Shown: piece after piece, positions 9,101-15,819 of the stretch
How the letters are laid out: every line of letters starts with the position of its first letter
Position numbering within the stretch: position 1 is the stretch's first letter
Assembly: GCA_017993775.1 (NCBI GenBank)
Contig: JAGOMA010000004.1
Span: 124,001 to 188,000 of the forward strand
Direction of reading: 5' to 3'
Length of the DNA stretch: 64,000 nt
DNA from: Chloroflexota bacterium
GTDB lineage: Bacteria; Chloroflexota; Anaerolineae; Promineifilales; Promineifilaceae
Notes under the pieces: model-generated
Databases searched by the model: none
The model's input: only the letters and a program-made list of their open reading frames with translations
What the model was told of the DNA's origin: nothing
Program-made: the position numbers and the translations under genes

Positions 9101-12100
9101 ATTGTCAGCCGACCAATTTTGGCCGATGCCATTCCGGTTGAAGTTGTCGATAATCGACGTAGAGGGGAATGGTCCGACATTGCTGCCCATCACATGAAAG
9201 GTCAGGCCATTGATGGTGGATTGGCCATTGGCGGCTTTGATGGCTAGTTGATGCGGGCCGATAGGTGTGTCTACAGGTACGTCTGCCGCGATCTGGGTGT
9301 TGGACCAGGCTGTAGTAGGCAGAATGATTGTGTTGTCCAGGGTGACTTGTCCTGGGGTGTCGCCAAACCCAAAGCCGTTGATCGTGAAGGAGCCGCTGCC
9401 ATTGACATAAGGCTGCGACACTGTGAAGAGCTGCGGCGTGGCTGAGTCGAGGGAGCAGCTGATCTGGTTGACCTGGCCGCCAGGCAGCTGCACGGTGACG
9501 CCTACCTGGGTGGGGGCCAGGTCGGCGGGGACGAGCAAGCCGGGAATGGCTTCAAATTCAGCGGCAATGGTGCGGAACTGGGGTTTGTAGTTCAGATTCA
9601 GTTGGCCTGGCGTGCCAGGATCGTTGCCCACAAACCGATACAGATTGGCGCAAACGCCGGAGGGGGTGGGGCAGTTGATCCGATTGGTGGAGGGCAGGAG
9701 AACATCCCAGAGGCCGTTGTAGTCTGATTCTACGGTGGTTACCAGGCGGTTGGTGTAATCGTAGATACCCACGGGTGCAAAAGGAATGCCCGCTTTTTCG
9801 CCGAACAGCAGCGACTGGGGATTGCCGGAGAAGTTGAGGTCGTCGACGACCAGACCCCAGAAGCGGCCTGGAACTGGGACATCGGTGAACAGGTTGAAGG
9901 TGGGGACGATGGAACGGCCGTTATTGAGCTGCACCAATTTCGTGTCGCATAAGGGTTTGGGTGTTCCTTCATAAGGTGAAGTAATCTCTTCAAAGGTCGG
10001 GTTAAGGGTTGGGTCAGAGGCCGGTACGGTAACGCCGGGGATAAAGGCTGTGTTTGTCGGGTACCCATCCATGCCGTTATTGGCTACGTCCACCGTGTGC
10101 AGCGGACCGGCGCAGGCTGGCGGGGGCACCTGGGGAATGAACTGGTCGCCGTTACCGATGTTGATGTCTTCTTCGCGAGTCACTTTGAATAACGGCCGTC
10201 CGAGCGCATCGTTGGGAATGGCTACTTCGACCAGATAATCACGGCCTCCGGGCAGTGGGGCAAAGGCGCCGCCCACGCAGATCGGGTTGGCCGGGTCTGT
10301 AGCATCGAGCGTGCCATTGAAGCAGCCATCACCAAACCCATAGTTGCCGTCGACAGACGCGCCAAAATTGGCATCTGGCGTGCCCTGATCGGTGGCATAG
10401 GTTCCAAACTGCACGCCCATCAGCGGTCCTTCCAGGCAATCGGCAGTGGGATCAGGGGACAGGACTTGTTGGTCTGCCGGATAAGTTAGGGGATTGCCAT
10501 CGACGTCACGGGCTACACAGCCGGTCGGCCGTTCCCAGGTTTCGGTGACGTAGGTGTTGAGTAGTTGGCCTTTGGTATAAGACCCGTCTGGGCTAAGTTC
10601 GTAGCGACCGGTCGGATCGCAAGGAGCGGCAGTCGTGCCGCAGGTTACCGGCTTGTACAGGTTGACGATTAAATCAGAAATGCCGGGCTGCCAATCTTCG
10701 ACAAAGGCATAGCGGGCGTCCAGTTCGTTGCGGGTGGTGTCGTAACTGACTGTGCCGACGATGCCGCCGTTGCGTGGATCGACGCCGTTGTTTCCCGTGG
10801 CGTCATAGGCATGGACGCCCCAGTCCACCCGGCCAGACAGGCCGATGATGGGCAGGACGCTGATGTCGACGCCAGCCCCTAAAACGGTGGTGGGTGTAGT
10901 CTGGTTGTCGGCTTGGAAGGTGACGCCGGTGGTGTAATACAGGTCGTTATAGGCTTCCATCACCAACCATTGGGTCATGGGGTATGTGTTTTCCATGATG
11001 TAATAACCGGTTGCGTCGGTGGCAACGGCCGTTGCGCCACGGTCCATGAGCGAGTTTTCGCGCTTACGCATCGTCAGGGCGTAGTTGGCGATACCCGGTT
11101 CGCCCGGATCCTTAACGCCGTTGCGATTCAGGTCGTTGAAGACGTAGCCTTCATACTTAGTCCACCAGCCGGTCAGGGGCAAAATGCCCATGTCAACCAT
11201 TTCGCCATTACTCACGGTGACGTTGATCAGATCGAGAATATAATTTTGGGGTTCGTCCCACCAGGTCAGGGTGTAGTTGCCATCGGGCACGTTGGGAATA
11301 TCAAACGCCCCATTGGCGTCGCCCTGACCCACATAAACGGCCGTATCGCCATTGGTCAGGTCAGTCAGGCTTATCCAGGGGTTTTCGATAGGTTGATCGA
11401 GCTTCATGCCTGTCGATCCGCCCCAAATTGTTCCGGGTAAGCCGGTGCCCCCTTTGGGAGGAACATACACTTTAACCCCTTCGATCACCCCCTTGATGTG
11501 CCCAGTTGGACCGGAAGGCAGAGGTGAGGTCGGGTGGACGTAGCCAAAGATAATGGCCGGGAAAGGTTCGCCAGCCACAATGAATTCGGTATCCAGACCC
11601 GTTGCCCCTTCCATAACCCAGGCGTCCCAGTCGTGGTTGCCTTCCAGGGTTGTGGTCTGGATCCAGTTTGTGCCATCCGGGGCAACGGCCGAAAGCGCAT
11701 AACGGTTTGGCCCTAAATTCGGGATGATCAAATCGCCGTTGGCGTCGCTTACACATTCGCCCCCGGTGCCAGGGATAGGAATTGGGGTGTAGTCTGGCGG
11801 GTCTAGAACGATCTGGCCGGAGCCGTCCGTTCTATATTCGGTGCAGAGGGGGTTGCCGAACACATCGGTGGTCACCTCTCCCAGGTAGTCGGCGATGTGG
11901 CCGACGAAACCGGGCAGTCCGTGTTCCAGAGGAACGTCGGGGGCGCCGTTTGTGGGGGAGATGTCTTCGAAGATATAGGCGTGGATGGTGGCGGTGGGCA
12001 AAGGCTGGGGCTGCAATTCAACTGTAACCAGACCGCTGTCCGGCAGCGGCATGGTGAAATGAACGCCATCCAGTTTGTAACCGTCGGCTAAGACAGAGAT

Positions 12101-12511
12101 GAGGTAACGGCCGTCTGGCAAATTCAGGCTTGTGCCATTGACACCATTAAAATCATCCTGATTGCCCTGCGTGTAAACCGGGCTGGAACCGGCGACGCCG
12201 GCAATTGAAGTCCACAAACAGGACCCTGGATACCCAGGATCGGCCGGCGAGCAGCCATCGGCCGGCGAACGTTGAGTCGTTACACCTGTGTTATCGACAT
12301 TGACGATATATTTATACTCACCAATCGAGTCGCCTTTAAAAACGCCAATCCCACCAAAAGCCCTGGGCTCTGTGCGAGCGCTTATCACACTAAGCGAGAA
12401 GCTGTTGGTCGCAGCAAATACAGGCCGTACGGAAGGTGCAGACGAGGCAAAAAGACCAACCATCAAAATGGTCAGCCCGGCAAATAGGATAAAAACAATT
12501 TTTCTAATCAT
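6182..12511 (-). CDS. Giant extracellular beta-helix/IPT/ConA-like protein (2109 aa)
   Basis: The ATG at 12511 is preferred over an in-frame TTG one codon earlier; AGGAG lies 9 bases upstream of the ATG. A signal peptide covers residues 1-34. The N-terminal 1000 residues contain carboxypeptidase-regulatory/SdrD-like beta modules (for example YEGYVFNDLNRNGVKDPGEP near 454, a typical calcium-loop signature, and a similar unit near 880). An IPT/TIG domain lies at about 1027-1107. A ConA-like unit starts with DNFNRNGIGQNW near 1117. A right-handed parallel beta-helix spans about 1327-1790 (NNMIQNNGG, NNTIMKN rungs). A choice-of-anchor signature DIDGDGRPSGAGFEIGADE lies near 1873, and a second DNFNRG ConA-like unit runs to the end. 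No sortase, PEP-CTERM or membrane anchor is visible, so it may be released or held non-covalently. It is probably an adhesin, sheath or polysaccharide-binding protein, and first gene of the oxidase operon. Confidence 0.85.
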   Translation of the reverse strand: MIRKIVFILFAGLTILMVGLFASSAPSVRPVFAATNSFSLSVISARTEPRAFGGIGVFKGDSIGEYKYIVNVDNTGVTTQRSPADGCSPADPGYPGSCLWTSIAGVAGSSPVYTQGNQDDFNGVNGTSLNLPDGRYLISVLADGYKLDGVHFTMPLPDSGLVTVELQPQPLPTATIHAYIFEDISPTNGAPDVPLEHGLPGFVGHIADYLGEVTTDVFGNPLCTEYRTDGSGQIVLDPPDYTPIPIPGTGGECVSDANGDLIIPNLGPNRYALSAVAPDGTNWIQTTTLEGNHDWDAWVMEGATGLDTEFIVAGEPFPAIIFGYVHPTSPLPSGPTGHIKGVIEGVKVYVPPKGGTGLPGTIWGGSTGMKLDQPIENPWISLTDLTNGDTAVYVGQGDANGAFDIPNVPDGNYTLTWWDEPQNYILDLINVTVSNGEMVDMGILPLTGWWTKYEGYVFNDLNRNGVKDPGEPGIANYALTMRKRENSLMDRGATAVATDATGYYIMENTYPMTQWLVMEAYNDLYYTTGVTFQADNQTTPTTVLGAGVDISVLPIIGLSGRVDWGVHAYDATGNNGVDPRNGGIVGTVSYDTTRNELDARYAFVEDWQPGISDLIVNLYKPVTCGTTAAPCDPTGRYELSPDGSYTKGQLLNTYVTETWERPTGCVARDVDGNPLTYPADQQVLSPDPTADCLEGPLMGVQFGTYATDQGTPDANFGASVDGNYGFGDGCFNGTLDATDPANPICVGGAFAPLPGGRDYLVEVAIPNDALGRPLFKVTREEDINIGNGDQFIPQVPPPACAGPLHTVDVANNGMDGYPTNTAFIPGVTVPASDPTLNPTFEEITSPYEGTPKPLCDTKLVQLNNGRSIVPTFNLFTDVPVPGRFWGLVVDDLNFSGNPQSLLFGEKAGIPFAPVGIYDYTNRLVTTVESDYNGLWDVLLPSTNRINCPTPSGVCANLYRFVGNDPGTPGQLNLNYKPQFRTIAAEFEAIPGLLVPADLAPTQVGVTVQLPGGQVNQISCSLDSATPQLFTVSQPYVNGSGSFTINGFGFGDTPGQVTLDNTIILPTTAWSNTQIAADVPVDTPIGPHQLAIKAANGQSTINGLTFHVMGSNVGPFPSTSIIDNFNRNGIGQNWSADNAFSLNSNSVRVTGTGTMRWTGNAGGGPVYNANQEAYFTFTEVSPIASEQGLFLKISGNGNNPNPTSTSSAYIEVSYKATNPTSVQVRTKANGTNAVVLRATFGGVTFGANDTLGARALADGTVAAYKNGIQIGTVNVTSGPNPWTNAAGGGRLGIRFVGAQNSNINDARFDNFGGGSIVIVSYLPHLFEVGPGHTYATIQSAIDAAQAGNDDSLVVVYPGQPDLSNPRANPRGAYYENLILNSPIKLQGVGPGGFQGTTFVPGAIIDGGAFAGDGVVAANWYVTLDGLTWDGNQTVFDGAVVSIFAHDGDFTSGYKASIDGFDLRGGDQQGFPGNINVIGGGTTGLPPNLITQGGAVFANGYARYLQITNNMIQNNGGAYGTVRLGTPDLPAPDTNNHNENVRIANNRIIANGGTNLAGGIGLFAGADTYEVVHNDICGNFSAEYGGGLTVYGYSPNGSIHDNRIYFNASYDEGGGIMIAGELPADPTLLSPGSGPADIFGNLIQANLANDDGGGVRFLMAGNFPMNVYNNMIVNNISTHEGGGIGINDAPNVRVYNNTIMKNLTTATAVTSNGLPAPAGLSTSQNSDMLQATLPGGSPIFSDPLLFNNIFWDNRAGTRAGATVVGLGLPGDASAINHWDLGVADGTGLLSPTNSVLQTGIGAIASPTNIFADPGVIAQYDTSVTFNVWRNNPNFVGAILVAVDLPANLLGNYHIPLASPANDAGAASKGAINAPTVDIDGDGRPSGAGFEIGADESGPGAAARADGTGISHALSFPTTGLLDNFNRGAGASTPLGVDWMGATNTNQFRINSNTVQMQTASGSIWWRTPFGANQEAYLTIVGVGSNINITPRWQGLLLKFNGTDPNSLDASAINVLYRAATGVTIRTKAPGGVWVDQITLPIAYATGDVMGARAQADGLVSVYKNGVLVGLLNVAQGTKAWPADLVQGGGWIGATNSMSNGRFDNFSGGTMP

Positions 12512-12664
12512 CAAATTTAACTCCTGCTATCTGTGTTCAAGTTAAAGCACAAAGGTAGGGGGCTGCTCTTTAAATATTTCATCAACACCTCCGAACTAGG
12601 ACCACATCCGACATTTTGCAAACAGAATCGGCTTAAAGGATAGAATGACATCGGGGAACACAAA

Positions 12665-12698
12665 GCAGGCTTCTCGCCTTAAACGCGAAGAAGCCTGC
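12665..12698. terminator. Possible hairpin terminator
   Basis: GCAGGCTTCT (12,665-12,674) pairs perfectly with AGAAGCCTGC (12,689-12,698), followed on the plus side by GGTTTT. On the minus strand the tail is TTTGTGTT, which could end transcripts from the response-regulator gene upstream. The T-run is short, so termination is uncertain. Confidence 0.4.
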
Positions 12699-12896
12699 GG
12701 TTTTAATCACAAAACAGCCTGTCACTACTTTCATCCTCCCAGCAATCAAAGATTGGGAGAAATTTATTTGGCAGGTGATTGCCTGGGGTTTCAAATCTTT
12801 TCCCTTTGCAGACTGAGGCGCAGTTTATGGACGCCTGAAACAGCAGCTCATTATGTAGCTGGCATGGACCAAGACCGCATCTTCAATCGCCTTACA

Positions 12897-13100
12897 GCAA
12901 TTCTCAATTTGGACTTGGTATTTGCGTGAACAAGCTCGTTTCTGCCCCATTTACGCTCAAATGTCATGCTGAACGAAGTGACGCATCCCTATGGCCTATG
13001 GCCTCGGATTTTCCAGGAGACTGGGATGCTTCGGGGGGTGCTTCGGCAGGCTCAGCACAGGCTCTCAGCATGACATCTTTCTCGTCAAATTGAGAATTGC
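12897..13100. mobile_element. MITE-like element with 15-bp terminal inverted repeats
   Basis: GCAATTCTCAATTTG at 12,897-12,911 is exactly repeated in inverse orientation at 13,086-13,100. Outside each end, after two bases, lies a 9-bp near-identical direct repeat (ATCGCCTTA at 12,886-12,894; ATCGCCCTA at 13,103-13,111), as expected of a target duplication. Inside is a second inverted pair, ATGTCATGCTGA at 12,961 and TCAGCATGACAT ending at 13,076, whose inner parts (GCATCCC/GGGATGC) also pair. The element has no coding capacity and so resembles a non-autonomous transposon derivative or a nested palindromic repeat. Confidence 0.55.
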
Positions 13101-13359
13101 GGATCGCCCTATAAATTAGTTGTTGCTTCAATTACTTTGTGGTTATACGCTGGCTTTTACTTCTAAATTTGATCTTCAATCAGTTTAGGCGATTAACCCG
13201 GGTCTGTATATTCACCTCTGTAACTCATTTAGGGTCCAAAAAGAATCATTTATTGGGCCATTTTGACGGCAAAAGGTGTAGTACCCGAGTACTGCAGGGG
13301 GGGGTATTTGAGGGATGGGTGGGAGGAGAAGACGTGAAGCCGACAGACTGGAACCTGAC

Positions 13360-14001
13360 TTAGTTCAGGCCAGATTCGCGCGCATATTTGGCTGCTTGCC
13401 GACGATTCGTCAGATTTAACTTCAACAATATATTATGGACATGGCGCTTAACAGTATTTTCTGACACAAAAAGAGTCGCGGCTATCTCTGCATTCGAGGC
13501 TCCGGTCGATAATTCTTGGAGCACCTCTTTCTCTCGCGGAGTAAGGTTGGGCGCATCTGTTTGCGATTCATGATCTTCGTTGGCCGTGCGTGAAAATTCC
13601 TTCATGATTCGTCTGGTCATGTCCATAGACATCACCACGTTGCCCCGATTGGCGGCGCGCACAGCCTCTAATAATTTCTCGACCGGTTCGTTTTTCAGGA
13701 GGAAACCAGTTGCGCCGCTTTTGACGGCCGCAAAAAGCTCAGCGTCCTCTGCATGAACGGTCAAGAATAGGATTTTGCAATTCGGTATTTCGGCCAATAT
13801 AGATCTGGCAGCATCGGCGCCCGTGCCATCGGGTAAACTGAAATCCATTAGAATAATGTCTGGCTGGTTCTGCTGGGCAGCCTCAATGGCCTCTACCAGA
13901 TTACTAGCCTGCCCACAAACCACCATGTCTGGTTCTGAGCGCAGCAAACTTGCCAGGCCTTGCCGGAACAGAGGGTGGTCATCAACAATAAGTACTTTCA
14001 T
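13360..14001 (-). CDS. NarL/FixJ-type response regulator
   Basis: The 213-residue protein has a receiver domain at 1-120 with the acidic pair DD at 7-8, phospho-acceptor Asp53 (LMDFSLPDGT), the conserved Thr in FLTVHAED, and Lys103 in FLLKNEP. A LuxR-type DNA-binding helix-turn-helix follows at about 150-210 (LTPREKEVLQELSTGASNAE, then FVSENTVKRHVHNILLKL). It is the expected partner of the histidine kinase encoded 31 bases upstream, from which it probably receives phosphate. Its targets are unknown; the oxidase operon 850 bases downstream on the same strand is a candidate by position only. Confidence 0.96.
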   Translation of the reverse strand: MKVLIVDDHPLFRQGLASLLRSEPDMVVCGQASNLVEAIEAAQQNQPDIILMDFSLPDGTGADAARSILAEIPNCKILFLTVHAEDAELFAAVKSGATGFLLKNEPVEKLLEAVRAANRGNVVMSMDMTRRIMKEFSRTANEDHESQTDAPNLTPREKEVLQELSTGASNAEIAATLFVSENTVKRHVHNILLKLNLTNRRQAAKYARESGLN

Positions 14002-14032
14002 TTATACCCACCTAATCAATTTATAGAAGATC

Positions 14033-15424
14033 TCAGGTAAGATCTGTATTGGGAAACCAGAATGTCAATTGTGTGCCACAATTCTTCGTATCACAAGTCG
14101 GGGATTTAAGATCGAAGCGCCCGCCTATGGTGGCGGTGCGCTCCTGCATAATTTTCAGCCCAAAATGTCCTGAGCTGTGGGCTTTTTCGGGGTCAAAACC
14201 TCGCCCATCATCCGTTAGGATCATGATCAGGTCTTCTTGTTGGCCCCAGATTAATTCGACCATGACCTTGCATGCGTGCGCGTGTCTTTCTACATTGCTC
14301 AATGCTTCGCCAAAAATGTAAACAACTTGCCGCAATATCCCAGGCTTAAGGCAAAAAGGCTGCCCTGTTTGGGTTATTTCCAACGCCAACTTTGACCTCT
14401 CAACAATTAATTGACTGTGGTTGAGGAGAATATCCTTTAACGATGCCTCTTGAAGATGCATCATTGACAACTTGCCCCGCACCAATTCGTAAGATTGGTT
14501 GGCAACGGTGCGCATTTGTTCTAAATCAGCGCGTGTTTCGCTGAGGTTCGCTTTGTCAGCGTCTCTAGCCATTTGGTCTAATTTCAGGTGCAAATAAACC
14601 AGATTTTGTCCCAATGTATCGTGAAGGTCCCGGGAAATACTAAGGCGCTCGGTGTCTCTGGTCTGGCTGACCAACTGCATGGATTGGTGCTGCTGCCTCT
14701 GAGCGGAAACCAGGGCGATGGCAATATCTGAAGCCACATAATTGAAGATGTCTCTTTGTTCTTCAGGTAAATTGGCTTCTGAGGGCAAAGTCAGGAACAT
14801 TCTGGCAATTAGCGACTCCCCCCAAAAAAGCGGCAAACAGTACATATTCGGTAAATTTGTTTGAGAGTTCGGTATTTCGGTGGGGGGTAATTCTATGGCG
14901 TGCAGCGTTGTGGGGTGGCCCGAAGTATTGGTGTAATACATGGCCGGAATAGGGCTTTGGGCGTTGGCGGACAAAGCCTGTTCGCAAAACTTTTGTTCGT
15001 TAACTGCCTCAAATTTGGCTGATTGGGGATTGAAAACTAGCAGCGAGGGGATGATCAGCGGGTTATGCGTTCTGGGGAATTCATACAGGGCGGTGATCAT
15101 TTCATCCCATTCCGTAGTTAACGCCAGCTTAGCGCTCAGGTCGTGTTTTATTTGCAGAATTTTGAGGGCGTGGTTTTTAATCCGGGTAATTTTTAGGACA
15201 TGTTCTAGTAGGATCCAGATAATGAACAAGAGCAAAAAGAATAACAGAATGGACAAAATTTCAATCTGATGGCGGACCCGGCTTTCGGGGACCAATTCTT
15301 CTAGAATCTCTAGCACGACGAAGAGAACCGATAGCAAGGTTATGACCCAAAAACGGCGTCTGACAAGCTTGTCCTCTATCCATGAATTAAATTTAGTGAT
15401 CTGATTCTCTTGAAAACCCCTCAT
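14033..15424 (-). CDS. NarL-family sensor histidine kinase (HisKA_3)
   Basis: The protein has 463 residues. Two closely spaced membrane segments (about 26-46 and 55-76) leave almost no extracytoplasmic loop, so sensing is probably intramembrane or cytoplasmic. A GAF-like region follows (about 90-240), then the HisKA_3 dimerisation helix with His268 in SRDLHDTLGQNL. The ATPase domain has N-box EALSNVERHAHA and G-box DDGRGFDPEKA. It starts at the ATG at 15424, which has only a weak AGG upstream. A plausible promoter sits so close that the message would be nearly leaderless. It forms an operon with the response regulator. The two genes lack the ACGGCCGT palindrome common elsewhere and appear richer in A+T than their neighbours, which could mean later acquisition. 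Confidence 0.95.
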   Translation of the reverse strand: MRGFQENQITKFNSWIEDKLVRRRFWVITLLSVLFVVLEILEELVPESRVRHQIEILSILLFFLLLFIIWILLEHVLKITRIKNHALKILQIKHDLSAKLALTTEWDEMITALYEFPRTHNPLIIPSLLVFNPQSAKFEAVNEQKFCEQALSANAQSPIPAMYYTNTSGHPTTLHAIELPPTEIPNSQTNLPNMYCLPLFWGESLIARMFLTLPSEANLPEEQRDIFNYVASDIAIALVSAQRQQHQSMQLVSQTRDTERLSISRDLHDTLGQNLVYLHLKLDQMARDADKANLSETRADLEQMRTVANQSYELVRGKLSMMHLQEASLKDILLNHSQLIVERSKLALEITQTGQPFCLKPGILRQVVYIFGEALSNVERHAHACKVMVELIWGQQEDLIMILTDDGRGFDPEKAHSSGHFGLKIMQERTATIGGRFDLKSPTCDTKNCGTQLTFWFPNTDLT

Positions 15425-15434
15425 AATAACCTAT

Positions 15435-15462
15435 TCTATAATATTTGTTTAACCCTTGTGAA
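15435..15462 (-). promoter_or_regulatory. Candidate promoter of the two-component operon
   Basis: On the minus strand TTCACA (15,462-15,457) is followed after 16 bases by TATAGA (15,440-15,435). Transcription would start only about 4-5 bases before the ATG at 15424. A small palindrome, ACCCTTGTGAAGGGT (15,452-15,466), overlaps the -35 box and could be an operator. Confidence 0.4.
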
Positions 15463-15721
15463 GGGTGACGAATGGGGGTCGGGTGATTGATTCTGCCAGT
15501 GGTCAGAAAATAACTTTGCCGTCCAGCATTTAGTTTGACCTAAGATTATTACTTTTGCCCTTAACGCCTGGCGCAAATTGGGGGATTTTTAGGGAAAAGG
15601 GGGAAATGGTTATACGGTATGGCTATATAGCAGATGAAAGGGCAGCCTTTAAATTGCTTTGCAGGCGGACAAATTGGTTCCTGGCAGCCAAAATTGGATT
15701 TGTGCGGCTACTGGCTTCACC

Positions 15722-15730
15722 TGTTATAGT
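15722..15730 (+). promoter_or_regulatory. Candidate extended -10 promoter for the acylase gene
   Basis: TGTTATAGT fits the extended -10 form TGnTATAAT (5 of 6 in the hexamer). No -35 box is visible at the right distance, as is common for extended -10 promoters. It lies about 90 bases before the acylase ATG. Confidence 0.35.
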
Positions 15731-15819
15731 AGCGAGGGGTACGGCCGTGTACATGCGTAAATAATTTAAGTTTTTGCGCACCAATTGAACCAGCAAAAAA
15801 TGTCAATTAAGGTGACCAA

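Larger units (their letters stand above)
12512..13359. other. Non-coding region between two-component pair and oxidase operon
   Basis: These 848 bases hold no convincing gene; short open frames here (for example 12,645-12,929 plus) lack ribosome sites and family resemblance. The region contains a hairpin at 12,665-12,698 and the MITE-like element at 12,897-13,100. It also contains the leader of the giant gene, where no good promoter could be fixed. ACGGCCGT is absent here and in the genes up to about 15,740. Confidence 0.6.
15425..15819. other. Divergent spacer between kinase and acylase genes
   Basis: These 395 bases separate the divergent minus-strand kinase and plus-strand acylase. They hold the candidate kinase promoter on the left and an extended -10 box near 15,725 on the right, with one ACGGCCGT copy near 15,742. 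A 69-codon open frame at 15,555-15,764 has no ribosome site and no recognisable family, so I do not call it. Confidence 0.5.

Noticed and set aside
12645-12929. A 94-codon plus-strand frame next to the MITE-like element
   Set aside because: It runs through a hairpin and the left terminus of the element; no ribosome site or homology is seen.
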